Source of the DNA: Flavobacteriaceae bacterium
GTDB taxonomy: Bacteria > Bacteroidota > Bacteroidia > Flavobacteriales > Flavobacteriaceae
DNA: 43,459 nucleotides
Direction: 5' to 3'
Assembly: GCA_030830625.1 (NCBI GenBank)
Contig: JAURMQ010000061.1
Span: 1 to 43,459 of the forward strand
This document shows positions 26,081 to 34,484 of this stretch, one piece after another. The position numbers were made by a program, and so were the translations under genes. The stretch's first letter is position 1. Each line of letters opens with the position of its first letter. The notes under the pieces are model-generated. The model was not told the origin of the DNA. It ran no database searches and was given only the letters and a program-made list of their open reading frames with translations.

Positions 26081-26962
26081 ATGAACATTGCCCTCTTTTG
26101 CGCTTTTGATACACCAGAAACCATCGAGTTTGCCAAGGCTACTATTGCCTATTTGGAAAATAAAGGGCATCGATTGTCACTGGACCACCGGTTGACAGAA
26201 CATCTTAGCAAGGGGGTTGAAAAATATGAAGCTTTCAATGCCTCGGGCACTCTGGATTCCAAAAATGATTATCTGTTCTCCATAGGGGGTGACGGAACTT
26301 TATTGCGGTCGATCCCCTTTGTAAAAGATACCGAAATTCCCATTCTGGGAATCAATACCGGTCGTTTGGGTTTTTTAACCAGTCTGCAAAAAGAATTACT
26401 GAATGAGGCTTTGGATAAATTTTTTGATGAAAAATTTAAATGTGTGAAGCGGACTTTACTGGCTGTGGAACTTTCTAAACCATCGGCCGAAATCGAAGAG
26501 TTTGGGTATGCATTGAACGAGATCAGTATCAACAGAAGAAATACTACTGCGATGCTGAGCATAGCGACACAAATTGACCAAGAATATTTGACTACCTATT
26601 GGGCCGACGGACTCATCATTGCCACCCCTACAGGATCAACAGGCTATTCTTTGAGCAGTGGTGGCCCCATTCTGACCCCACAAACTGAGGGAATTGTTCT
26701 GAACCCCATTGCGCCTCATAATTTAAACATCAGACCCCTTGTGGTTCCTGATAAAGCGGTAATTGAAATCATTGTGGAAGGTCGAGGGGACGATCATTTG
26801 TTGTCTTTAGACTCTCGGATTTTTACTGTAGAGAATGGAACTCAAATCAATATCAAAAAAGCCCCTTTTTCGGTGTTTACTGTCGAACTGGATGGGGACA
26901 ATTATTTCAAGACCCTTCGCGACAAACTTTTTTGGGGGTACGATGCCCGAAACAGGCAATAA
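26081..26962 (+). CDS. nadK: NAD kinase
   Basis: Phosphorylates NAD to NADP. The 293-aa protein shows the GGDGTLLRS motif (catalytic Asp, about residues 68-76), GINTGRLGFL, NEISINRR (NE motif), and the ATP-site TPTGSTGYSLSSGGPIL with LNPIAPHNLNIRPLVV. It is first in a run of plus-strand envelope genes. The next reading frame overlaps its 3' end, but the likely porG-like start lies 35 nt downstream. Confidence 0.95.
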   Translation: MNIALFCAFDTPETIEFAKATIAYLENKGHRLSLDHRLTEHLSKGVEKYEAFNASGTLDSKNDYLFSIGGDGTLLRSIPFVKDTEIPILGINTGRLGFLTSLQKELLNEALDKFFDEKFKCVKRTLLAVELSKPSAEIEEFGYALNEISINRRNTTAMLSIATQIDQEYLTTYWADGLIIATPTGSTGYSLSSGGPILTPQTEGIVLNPIAPHNLNIRPLVVPDKAVIEIIVEGRGDDHLLSLDSRIFTVENGTQINIKKAPFSVFTVELDGDNYFKTLRDKLFWGYDARNRQ

Positions 26963-26997
26963 TTCCTGCTTTTGTTAGTTTTAGAATATGGGTAATA

Positions 26998-27735
26998 ATG
27001 GGAAAAATTAATACCCCTGTTTTTTTATTCCTATCTCAAGTGAAAAGGTTTTGGTTTTTTATTGTTCTTCTTTGCTTCTTCCACCACTCTAAGGCGCAGT
27101 TTCATGAATTGGGTGCCTTTTTGGGGGCAGGTAATTACATCGGTGATGTGGGATCTACTTATTTCGTTTTTCCAGAAAACCCTGCTTTAGGCTTGGTGTA
27201 TAAATGGAACCGCACCACCCGTTATTCTCTTCGGGCCAATGCGATGCTGATGAATTTTGAAAAAAGTGATTACTCCCCTGTAGATCAAGCTCGATTCAAT
27301 CGAAGGTATAGATTTAAAAATCAAATCATGGAGTTTTCTGTAGGAGGAGAGGTTAATTTTACAGATTTCAATCTCCATGGCAGCGAAAAATTATACGTAC
27401 CCTACTTATTTTTGGGGGTCGGTTATATTCGTTATAACTTGTTTTACCACGATCCCAATACCCTAGAAAATATTGATTATGGAAAAGGAAATGATCTTGT
27501 TTTCCCTGCCATAGTGGGCATCAAGGCCAATGTATCTCCCTTTGTCGTTTTGGGGCTTGAAATAGGAGTACGCTATTCCCTAACCGACAACTTAGACGGA
27601 AGTGTCCCAGTGACCGAGGACAATATTCCAACCCATTTAGAATTTGGAAATTTACACAATAATGACTGGTATGTTTTTACTGGTTTAACAATTTCATTTA
27701 CCTTTGGCGATCTGCCGTGTTATTGTAAAGAATGA
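26998..27735 (+). CDS. porG: DUF6089/PorG-like T9SS outer-membrane protein
   Basis: A 245-aa beta-barrel-type protein. The start is set at 26998 (MGKINTPVFLFL) since it gives a signal peptide ending at HHSKAQ; the frame extends upstream into nadK without a better start. The mature part begins FHELGAFLGAGNYIGDVGS, characteristic of the DUF6089 family to which PorG, a type IX secretion component in Porphyromonas gingivalis, belongs. Amphipathic strands run to the C-terminus (VFTGLTISFTFGD). Gene order porG-uppS-bamA is conserved in the phylum and supports the name. Its stop overlaps the uppS start by 4 nt. Confidence 0.8.
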   Translation: MGKINTPVFLFLSQVKRFWFFIVLLCFFHHSKAQFHELGAFLGAGNYIGDVGSTYFVFPENPALGLVYKWNRTTRYSLRANAMLMNFEKSDYSPVDQARFNRRYRFKNQIMEFSVGGEVNFTDFNLHGSEKLYVPYLFLGVGYIRYNLFYHDPNTLENIDYGKGNDLVFPAIVGIKANVSPFVVLGLEIGVRYSLTDNLDGSVPVTEDNIPTHLEFGNLHNNDWYVFTGLTISFTFGDLPCYCKE

Positions 27736-28469
27736 TCATGAGCAATTATAAAAATGATATGCCTAAACACCTCGCCATTATTATGGATGGGAACGGCCGA
27801 TGGGCTGAGAAAAAAGGTAAGAATAGAATTCATGGGCACTCTCATGGCGTTAAGGCAGTGCAGAGGGTTGTAGAAGAAGCCGTTCAACTGAAAATTGAAT
27901 ACCTTACCTTGTATGCCTTTTCTACAGAAAACTGGGGCAGACCGCAAGAAGAAATTGGTCTGTTGATGCAATTATTGGTGAGTACTCTGAAAAGCGAGTT
28001 TGAAAAACTTCTCAAAAACCGTATCAAGCTCAACGTGATTGGCAACATCCATCAACTTCCAAAAATTGTTCAAAGAGAATTACAATACGTGATGGAACAA
28101 ACCAAAGATAATCGTGAAATGACCTTGACTTTGGCCTTGAGTTATGGAGGCAGAGAGGAGCTTGCCAATGTACTTAAACAATTGGTGGTCAAAGTTAAAA
28201 ATAATATAATTTCTCCCGAAAAAATTGACCAATCCATTATTAATGAGCATCTTTATACACAGAATTTGCCTGATGTAGATTTGCTGATTCGAACCAGTGG
28301 AGAAAAAAGAATTAGTAATTTCTTGTTGTGGCAGATTGCCTATGCCGAATTGTATTTTTCCAAAGTACTTTGGCCTGATTTTACAAAAAAACATTTGCAC
28401 AAAGCATTAAACAATTACCAAAAAAGAGAGCGCAGATTTGGAAAGACAAGTAAGCAACTTCTTGGGTAG
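27732..28469 (+). CDS. uppS: Isoprenyl transferase (undecaprenyl diphosphate synthase)
   Basis: Makes the C55 lipid carrier for peptidoglycan and surface polysaccharides by cis-condensation of isopentenyl diphosphate. The 245-aa protein has HLAIIMDGNGRWAEKKG (catalytic Asp in MDGNGRWA), HSHGVKAVQRVVEEA, YAFSTENWGRP, and the C-terminal RTSGEKRISNFLLWQIAYAE. The start is either of two nearby ATGs (27732 or 27738). The end overlaps the bamA start by 32 nt, implying translational coupling to outer-membrane assembly. Confidence 0.96.
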   Translation: MIMSNYKNDMPKHLAIIMDGNGRWAEKKGKNRIHGHSHGVKAVQRVVEEAVQLKIEYLTLYAFSTENWGRPQEEIGLLMQLLVSTLKSEFEKLLKNRIKLNVIGNIHQLPKIVQRELQYVMEQTKDNREMTLTLALSYGGREELANVLKQLVVKVKNNIISPEKIDQSIINEHLYTQNLPDVDLLIRTSGEKRISNFLLWQIAYAELYFSKVLWPDFTKKHLHKALNNYQKRERRFGKTSKQLLG

Positions 28470-31002
28470 ATTATTTCACCCATTCGCTACCGCTTTATGC
28501 TCATTATTCTTTTTGAGTGTTTTTTGTGTCCATGGACAAAATGCAGACGAGTACGTCAAAGGGAAGCTTTACACCATTGACACCATTACCGTTAGTGGAA
28601 TCAAAACCTTTAGTGACCAAACGGTCATTTCTTACAGTCAATTGCGAAAAGGACAAAAAATCAACATTCCTGGGGATGACATCAGTGCAGTGGTCAACAA
28701 ACTCTGGAACCTACAATTGTTCAGCGATATTAATTTTTACATTACCAAAATCGAAGGAGATCGGGTAGGATTAGAAATCGAAATCGAGGAATTACCTTCA
28801 CTGAGCGAGGTAAAAATTAACGGGCTTAAAAAAGGTAAAATTGAACCTCTACTCACCGAAACAGAACTCAAAGCAGGAAAAAAACTTTCTGAAAGTTTCT
28901 TGTCCAATACCAAAAACTACATCGTTAACAAGTTTAAAAAAGAGGGCTTCCTGAATACGAAAGTGGCTTTTAATACTGTTGAAGATACGATCAAAGCCAA
29001 TACTTTCAAGATGGTCGTCAATGTAGATCTGGGTAAAAGAGTGAAAATCAAAGAAATTAACTTTGAAGGTAATGAGGTTTTTAACGATAAAAAACTTCGT
29101 TCCAAACTGAAGAAAACCAAAAAGAAATTTCCGCTTAGGTTTTGGAAAAAATCCAAATTCATAGACGAAGAATTTGATAAAGGCAAACAAAACTTGGTTG
29201 ACTTCTACAAAGAAAAAGGATTTCGTGATGCGAGGATTGTAAAGGATACTCTGATCTTCAACGATGACAATACCATCAGCATCCACTTCGATATGGAGGA
29301 AGGTAATCGTTATTATTTTGGGGACATTTCCTATTTGGGAAATTCGATATATACCGACTTTCAACTCAGTCAGGTGCTGGGAATCCAAAAAGGAGACACC
29401 TACGATGGAATCCTTTTGAAAAAGAGAATTGCCGACGACAAACCTGATTCGAATGACCTAACGAATCTCTATCAAAATAATGGTTATTTATTTTCCAACA
29501 TCAATGCCGTAGAAATCAGTGCCGAAAATGACACCATCAATTTTGAAATTAGAGTGCGTGAGGGAAAACTTGCCAGCTTTAACAAAATTACGGTTAAGGG
29601 GAATACCAAAACCAACGACCATGTAATTTATAGGGAATTACGAACCAAACCGGGTGAGTTGTACAGTAAAGATTTGGTAGTGAGAACAGTGAGAGAGTTA
29701 GGGCAATTGGGCTTTTTCGATGCAGAAAACATCAATCCTGACTTCAAAAATGTCGATTCTAATGCTGGGACAGTTGATATAGAATACGATTTGACCGAGG
29801 CAGGCGCAAGTCAAATAGAGCTTCAAGGTGGTTATGGAGGGGGTGGATTTATAGGAACACTAGGGCTTTCATTCAATAACTTTTCTCTCAAAAACATTTT
29901 AAATTTCGACACCTACAAGCCCCTTCCCATGGGAGACGGGCAGAGTTTGAGTTTAAGACTGCAGGCCAGCCAGTTTTACAGCACCTACAGTTTTAGTTTT
30001 GCCGAACCTTGGATGGGGGGTCGAGAACCGGTTCAATTCTCTACTTCTTTATCCCATACCATTCAATACCGATTCGATTATCTTACCGGTAGAGCCGATA
30101 AAAGCCAGTATTTTCAAATCAGTGGTTTGACCTTTGGGCTGGCCAAGAGGCTAAAGGTGCCTGATGATTTTTTTACTCTATCCCAATCCATAGCCTTTCA
30201 GTATTACGATTTGAATAACTATTACACCGGGCTGTTCACCTTTGGAGATGGAAGTGCAAACAACCTTACCTATACGGTGGCCTTGATGAGAAATAACACT
30301 TTCACCAATCCTATTTTTCCTATGGGAGGCTCAAAGTTTACGATCAGCGGGAAGTTCACTCCTCCCTACTCGCTTATTTCTGGAGCTGATTTTAGTAATC
30401 TTGAGGAACGGAAAGAGTTTCAACTCCCCAATGGCCAACCCGATACCGCCAAAATTGATCAAGAAAAGTTCAGATGGTTAGAATATTACAAGCTAAAGTT
30501 CAGCGGAGAATGGTATACCAGTATCATAGGAAAACTCGTTTTTAAAGCACAGACAGACTTTGGTTTTATCGGGGCGTACAATCAAGATCGTGGAAATATT
30601 CCTTTTGAAAGATTTTATCTGGGCGGAGACGGAATGCAAAATTATGCATTGGATGGACGAGAAACCATCGCCCTTAGAGGATATCCCAACCAGTCCCTTT
30701 CCAGTAGAGACGGATCTTTATTGTACAATAAATTTACTTTTGAATTACGATATCCCATCACTCTCAAGCCCAGTGCTTCTATTTTTGCGCTTTCTTTTTT
30801 GGAATCGGGTAATGGCTATGACAGTTTTAGGGAGTTTAATCCTTTCAATTCCAATCGCTCTGCCGGAATGGGTGTAAGAATTTTCATGCCTGCCTTCGGC
30901 TTACTGGGCATCGATTTTGGATATGGATTTGACAGTTCTAATATCAATACCAATCAAGCCAACGGCTGGGAAACCCATTTCATTATAGGTCAACAGTTTT
31001 AA
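28438..31002 (+). CDS. bamA: Outer-membrane protein assembly factor BamA
   Basis: Inserts beta-barrel proteins in the outer membrane. The signal peptide ends VFCVHGQ, POTRA domains lie between about residues 40 and 440, and the 16-strand barrel fills 450-854. The barrel contains the loop-6 signature in ALRGYPNQSL (Arg-Gly-Tyr) and ends with the aromatic C-terminal signal IIGQQF. The glycine-rich barrel entry (GGYGGGGFIGTLGLSF) is typical of Bacteroidota. No in-frame ATG is available near the N-terminus: the listed start is TTG at 28438 inside uppS, and TTG at 28462 is an alternative. The 854-aa length is normal. Two Skp genes follow. Confidence 0.95.
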   Translation: MERQVSNFLGRLFHPFATALCSLFFLSVFCVHGQNADEYVKGKLYTIDTITVSGIKTFSDQTVISYSQLRKGQKINIPGDDISAVVNKLWNLQLFSDINFYITKIEGDRVGLEIEIEELPSLSEVKINGLKKGKIEPLLTETELKAGKKLSESFLSNTKNYIVNKFKKEGFLNTKVAFNTVEDTIKANTFKMVVNVDLGKRVKIKEINFEGNEVFNDKKLRSKLKKTKKKFPLRFWKKSKFIDEEFDKGKQNLVDFYKEKGFRDARIVKDTLIFNDDNTISIHFDMEEGNRYYFGDISYLGNSIYTDFQLSQVLGIQKGDTYDGILLKKRIADDKPDSNDLTNLYQNNGYLFSNINAVEISAENDTINFEIRVREGKLASFNKITVKGNTKTNDHVIYRELRTKPGELYSKDLVVRTVRELGQLGFFDAENINPDFKNVDSNAGTVDIEYDLTEAGASQIELQGGYGGGGFIGTLGLSFNNFSLKNILNFDTYKPLPMGDGQSLSLRLQASQFYSTYSFSFAEPWMGGREPVQFSTSLSHTIQYRFDYLTGRADKSQYFQISGLTFGLAKRLKVPDDFFTLSQSIAFQYYDLNNYYTGLFTFGDGSANNLTYTVALMRNNTFTNPIFPMGGSKFTISGKFTPPYSLISGADFSNLEERKEFQLPNGQPDTAKIDQEKFRWLEYYKLKFSGEWYTSIIGKLVFKAQTDFGFIGAYNQDRGNIPFERFYLGGDGMQNYALDGRETIALRGYPNQSLSSRDGSLLYNKFTFELRYPITLKPSASIFALSFLESGNGYDSFREFNPFNSNRSAGMGVRIFMPAFGLLGIDFGYGFDSSNINTNQANGWETHFIIGQQF

Positions 31003-31077
31003 ATGACATTTTCTCCTTAGCGGTTAAAATAATTTTTCAATGTGTACGTTTATATTAACAAAGAGAACCATCACTCT

Positions 31078-31665
31078 ATGAAAATAAAAATGTTATTCTC
31101 GGCAATACTGTATATGGTCATGTTTGAGGCTCAAGCTCAAAGAGGAGCGCGAATAGCATACATCGACATGGATGTGATTTTGAGTAAAAACAAAGAGTAT
31201 AGTACCGCAGTCCAATTATTAGACGAAAAAATTTCTCAATGGAGTAAAGAAATTGAACTGAAACAAATACAACTCAAGCAAATAGAAGACCAATTTGCTG
31301 TTGAAAAAATATTGTTAACCCCAGAATTAATTGCTGATCGTGAATTAGAAATCAAAGATTTTGCTTTCGAAATAGTAACGCTACAAGAGAAAAGATTTGG
31401 CCCAATCGGAGACATGATGATTCAAAAAAAACAGTTGTTAAAACCGGTTCAAGACCAGGTACTGAGTATTGTCCAAGATATTGCCAAGGAACGCAAATAC
31501 GATTTTGTATTTGATCGATCTTCTGATATAATTATGTTATATTCGGCAAAAAATTACGATATTAGCGACTTGGTTCTGAGAAGAATTCAAGCACAGGAAA
31601 GAATCAAAGAACGAAAAGACAAAATAAACTCTGCAAAGAACGTTTTACACAGAGTTGGTAATTAA
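31078..31665 (+). CDS. OmpH/Skp-family periplasmic chaperone, copy 1
   Basis: A 195-aa Skp-like chaperone that holds unfolded outer-membrane proteins for BamA. The start at 31078 (MKIKMLFSAILYMVMFEAQAQ) gives a clean signal peptide; the frame opens 36 nt earlier. The mature part begins RIAYIDMDVILSKNKEYS, then a long charged coiled coil (about 45-130) and a C-terminal YDFVFDRSSDIIMLYSAKNYDISDLV, the OmpH core. Compared with copy 2 it has a longer basic tail (QERIKERKDKI). It lies 75 nt after bamA. Confidence 0.9.
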   Translation: MKIKMLFSAILYMVMFEAQAQRGARIAYIDMDVILSKNKEYSTAVQLLDEKISQWSKEIELKQIQLKQIEDQFAVEKILLTPELIADRELEIKDFAFEIVTLQEKRFGPIGDMMIQKKQLLKPVQDQVLSIVQDIAKERKYDFVFDRSSDIIMLYSAKNYDISDLVLRRIQAQERIKERKDKINSAKNVLHRVGN

Positions 31666-31684
31666 AATAATTAGTTTAAAACCC

Positions 31685-32194
31685 ATGAAAAATTTCAAAA
31701 ATCTTTTACTGCCTTTATTTCTATTTATGGCCCCACTGAGTATGATTAATGCTCAATCTAAGGTAGCTCACATTGAAGTTCAAAAGTTAATCGGTGAAAT
31801 GCCTGAGGTAATCGCTGCTCAAAAAGAATTAAAAAAACTGGAAGAGTCCTACACCGTGGAAATGGAAAACACTTACAAAGAATTCCAAACCAAAGCGCAA
31901 ACCTATGCCGCTGATGCAGCCAATCAAACTGAAATTACCAACCAATCACGCCAAAAAGAATTGGAAGGAATGCAGAAAAATATCCAAGAATTTCAGCAAA
32001 CTGTTTCTCAAGATTTGCAAAAGAAATCTATTGACATGATGAAGCCTCTTATTGACAAAGCAAAAGCAGCTATCGATAAAGTTGCTACTGCTGCAGGATA
32101 CGATTATGTATTGGATTCTTCAGCCGGCGGTAGTGTCATCATTGCCAAAGGAAAAGATATCATGACAGAAGTAAAAAAGGAATTAGGATTTTAA
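31685..32194 (+). CDS. OmpH/Skp-family periplasmic chaperone, copy 2
   Basis: A 169-aa paralogue of the preceding gene. The start at 31685 (MKNFKNLLLPLFLFMAP) gives a signal peptide ending MINAQ. The mature part starts KVAHIEVQKLIGEMPEV and has the coiled-coil tentacle (about 45-125, rich in K/E/Q) and the closing beta segment YDYVLDSSAGGSVIIAKGKDI. It follows copy 1 by 19 nt and precedes a strong terminator, closing the operon. Tandem Skp pairs after bamA are usual in this phylum. Confidence 0.92.
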   Translation: MKNFKNLLLPLFLFMAPLSMINAQSKVAHIEVQKLIGEMPEVIAAQKELKKLEESYTVEMENTYKEFQTKAQTYAADAANQTEITNQSRQKELEGMQKNIQEFQQTVSQDLQKKSIDMMKPLIDKAKAAIDKVATAAGYDYVLDSSAGGSVIIAKGKDIMTEVKKELGF

Positions 32195-32215
32195 TCCCTA
32201 TTCTACTGAATCATT

Positions 32216-32245
32216 AAAACTCCCCGTTTTGGGGAGTTTTTTTTT
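32216..32245. terminator. Rho-independent terminator between skp and the gamma-CA gene
   Basis: AAAACTCCCC (32216-32225) pairs with GGGGAGTTTT (32231-32240) around loop GTTTT, followed by more Ts to 32245. The A-run on the left makes it usable by both convergent genes. Confidence 0.92.
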
Positions 32246-32248
32246 GGC

Positions 32249-32758
32249 CTATTTGAACCAAGAAGCGTATTGTATGTAATTTGCTGCAATGCGCTCTATT
32301 TCTCCCTTCTGCAGTTCTGGACTTACATCTTTAATTTTTTTGGCAGGAATACCTGCAAAAATACTCCCTTCAGGGACAATGGTATTTTTAGGCAAAACAC
32401 TTCCCGCCGCAATGATACTGTTTGAACCTACGATACTACCGTCCATGATAATACTGCCCATACCTACCAACACTCGGTCACTAATCGTACAACCATGAAC
32501 GATAGCATTGTGCCCGATAGAAACATCATCGCCAATGAAAGTAGCCGACTGCTCAAAGGTGCCATGAATCACTGCACCGTCTTGAATGTTTACTCTATTG
32601 CCTATGATGATGCTATTGACATCACCCCTTACTACTGCCTGATACCAAACAGAACAATCATCTCCCATGATGAGCTCGCCAATAAGGGTCGCATTTTCTG
32701 AAAAAAAACAATTTTTACCATATTGAGGGCTTTTCCCTCTTACTGACTTGATCAACAT
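32249..32758 (-). CDS. Gamma-carbonic anhydrase-like hexapeptide-repeat protein
   Basis: A 169-aa left-handed beta-helix protein of the gamma-class carbonic anhydrase/PaaY-YrdA group. Hexapeptide repeats run from about residue 15 to 140 (ENATLIGELIMGDDCSVWYQ, VRGDVNSIIIGNRVNIQDG). The three zinc-site histidines appear to be in DGAVIHGTF and SIGHNAIVHGC, so metal binding looks intact. Whether it hydrates CO2 or only binds a metal is not decidable from sequence. It stands alone between the skp terminator and the divergent Nfu gene. Confidence 0.88.
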   Translation of the reverse strand: MLIKSVRGKSPQYGKNCFFSENATLIGELIMGDDCSVWYQAVVRGDVNSIIIGNRVNIQDGAVIHGTFEQSATFIGDDVSIGHNAIVHGCTISDRVLVGMGSIIMDGSIVGSNSIIAAGSVLPKNTIVPEGSIFAGIPAKKIKDVSPELQKGEIERIAANYIQYASWFK

Positions 32759-32834
32759 AAATGTGCTTTGATCCCTAAATTATAAAATTGATCTTTAAGA
32801 ACCTTAGCTTTATCAATTTAGGATTTGTTTTTCC

Positions 32835-32842
32835 TAAATTTG
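32835..32842 (+). promoter_or_regulatory. -7 promoter box (TAAATTTG) of the Nfu gene
   Basis: An exact TAnnTTTG match ending 9 nt before the ATG at 32852. A TTTA lies 22 bp upstream in the -33 area. The predicted leader is only a few nt long. Confidence 0.5.
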
Positions 32843-32851
32843 TAAAAAAAA

Positions 32852-33748
32852 ATGAAAGAGATTCGTATCGTTGCCACGTGTAAAAAAGGAGCGGCATTGG
32901 CCAAGTTCAGTATCACCCCGCCCTTGGATGTTTCCGTTTCAAAAACCTTTATCAACATCGACCAAGCAAGTGATGCTCCTCTTGTAAAACAATTATTCTA
33001 CCTCCCTTTTGTCAAAAAAGTAGTGTTGGAGAACAGCACCCTAATCGTGGAGCGATTTGATATTCTGGAATGGGAAGATGTGATTGAAGAAGTAGCGGCT
33101 CAAATTGAAGATTTTCTCAACGACGGCGGTGAAGTCTTAAACGTAGTAAAAGAAAGGGTAAAGGTGCCTGTAACGGTCTATGCTGAGAGCACTCCCAACC
33201 CTTCGGCAATGAAATTTGTCGCCAATAAGAAAATTACGGATCAAACCCTTTCGTTCGAAAATGTAGATTTGACTCATGATGCTCCATTGGCCAGGGAACT
33301 TTTTAATTTTCCCTTTGTCAAAGAAGTATTTATGGATGAAAACTATATTTCTATTTCTAAACACGACACTATCCAATGGGAGGAAATAGTAATGGAGCTA
33401 AGAGGATTTATCAAATCCTATTTGGAAGAGGAAAAAACCATTTTGGGACCCTCTTTTGATTCACAGGTCCAGGATTCATCTCAAAGTAAATCGTATCAAA
33501 ATCTAAACGAAACTGAGCAAGAAATTGTAAAGATTCTTGAAGAATATGTTAAGCCTGCTGTGGCATCAGATGGTGGTAACATCATTTTTGATTCTTATGA
33601 AGACTCAGAAAAAAAAGTAAAAGTAGTGCTCCAAGGGGCTTGTAGCGGTTGTCCCTCTTCAACGTTTACCCTTAAAAATGGGATAGAGAACATTTTGAAA
33701 GAAATGCTTCCCGGTAAGGTAGAAATGGTAGAAGCCATTAATGGATAA
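32852..33748 (+). CDS. Nfu-type iron-sulfur cluster scaffold with duplicated N-terminal domain
   Basis: A 298-aa Fe-S cluster carrier. The C-terminal NifU domain (about 225-298) has the cluster-binding GACSGCPSST (CxxC). Before it lie two Nfu_N-like domains: residues about 18-92 (FINIDQASDAPLVKQLFYLP) and about 108-190 (ESTPNPSAMKFVANKKI, HDAPLARELFNFPFVKEVF). The second keeps the TPNPxxxKF signature; the first has lost it but retains the DAPL...LFxxPFVKxV block. This three-domain layout is known in Bacteroidota. It probably delivers clusters to client enzymes. Its stop abuts the convergent tsaB stop with no gap. Confidence 0.9.
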   Translation: MKEIRIVATCKKGAALAKFSITPPLDVSVSKTFINIDQASDAPLVKQLFYLPFVKKVVLENSTLIVERFDILEWEDVIEEVAAQIEDFLNDGGEVLNVVKERVKVPVTVYAESTPNPSAMKFVANKKITDQTLSFENVDLTHDAPLARELFNFPFVKEVFMDENYISISKHDTIQWEEIVMELRGFIKSYLEEEKTILGPSFDSQVQDSSQSKSYQNLNETEQEIVKILEEYVKPAVASDGGNIIFDSYEDSEKKVKVVLQGACSGCPSSTFTLKNGIENILKEMLPGKVEMVEAING

Positions 33749-34432
33749 TCACTCCCCAAACTTGTTTGCCGAAGTGTAAAAGTCTTTAAGATAAAAAGGT
33801 TCGAAATAGGCAACATCTTCAAAATTTTGGGACTGGAAAGCCGACCAAGCTAAAGCAACCATCTCTTTGGCTGAGGGGTAGCGAATGTCCAACCGATATT
33901 CGATATGGGGAGCATGGAGTATCTCTCGACACTTTTCGGCGCCCTCACCCATAAAAACCCATGGGACGTCAATGGGAAATTCTTTAAAACTTGAGGGTGA
34001 AACGATTTCAGCAAATGTAGGTTTTAGAATTTCTTTCTTTTCATTGAGGACCATGACATAGACTTCCATCCGACGAGCATCGAACATAGGGAATAATAAA
34101 GCCTGCTGGGTTTCGAGATGTTTTTCGGATAAAATTTGAAGGGAGTTTACTCCTATAAGAGGTAAATCTAAGGCAAAACAAATTCCCTTTGCTGCAGCTA
34201 CCCCAATTCTCAAACCGGTGAACGACCCAGGACCTTTGCTTACAGCCACAGCATCCAAAGATGACATTTCTAACTGGGCCTGCTCTAAAGTTTCTTTTAT
34301 AAAACCGTGTAATTGTTCACTGTGGCTAAAGTTTTCGGAATAATGCTCTTTGAGCGCAAGTAGGCTTCCCGATTTACTGATGGCTACCGAACAATTTTTT
34401 GTAGCCGTTTCTATATGCAAAATTACACTCAC
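33749..34432 (-). CDS. tsaB: tRNA threonylcarbamoyladenosine biosynthesis protein TsaB
   Basis: Partner of TsaD in making t6A at position 37 of ANN-decoding tRNAs. The 227-aa ASKHA-fold protein shows ILHIETATKNCSVAIS, HSEQLHGFIKETL, VSKGPGSFTGLRIGVAAAKG and the VNSLQIL block. The start is GTG at 34432, placed so that SVILHIETATKNC is the N-terminus. A TAnnTTTG box ends 4 nt before it, and a second identical one sits 23 bp further upstream. Confidence 0.93.
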   Translation of the reverse strand: MSVILHIETATKNCSVAISKSGSLLALKEHYSENFSHSEQLHGFIKETLEQAQLEMSSLDAVAVSKGPGSFTGLRIGVAAAKGICFALDLPLIGVNSLQILSEKHLETQQALLFPMFDARRMEVYVMVLNEKKEILKPTFAEIVSPSSFKEFPIDVPWVFMGEGAEKCREILHAPHIEYRLDIRYPSAKEMVALAWSAFQSQNFEDVAYFEPFYLKDFYTSANKFGE

Positions 34433-34436
34433 CGCA

Positions 34437-34467
34437 CAAAAATAGAAAAATCAAACGCACAAAAATA
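34437..34467 (-). promoter_or_regulatory. Two tandem -7-like boxes (TATTTTTG) upstream of tsaB
   Basis: On the minus strand TATTTTTGTGCG occurs twice, with boxes at 34460-34467 and 34437-34444, 23 bp apart. Both fit TAnnTTTG. The distal box would give a leader of about 20 nt; the proximal one would be near-leaderless. Confidence 0.45.
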
Positions 34468-34484
34468 ATTTTGTTTTTTCATTC

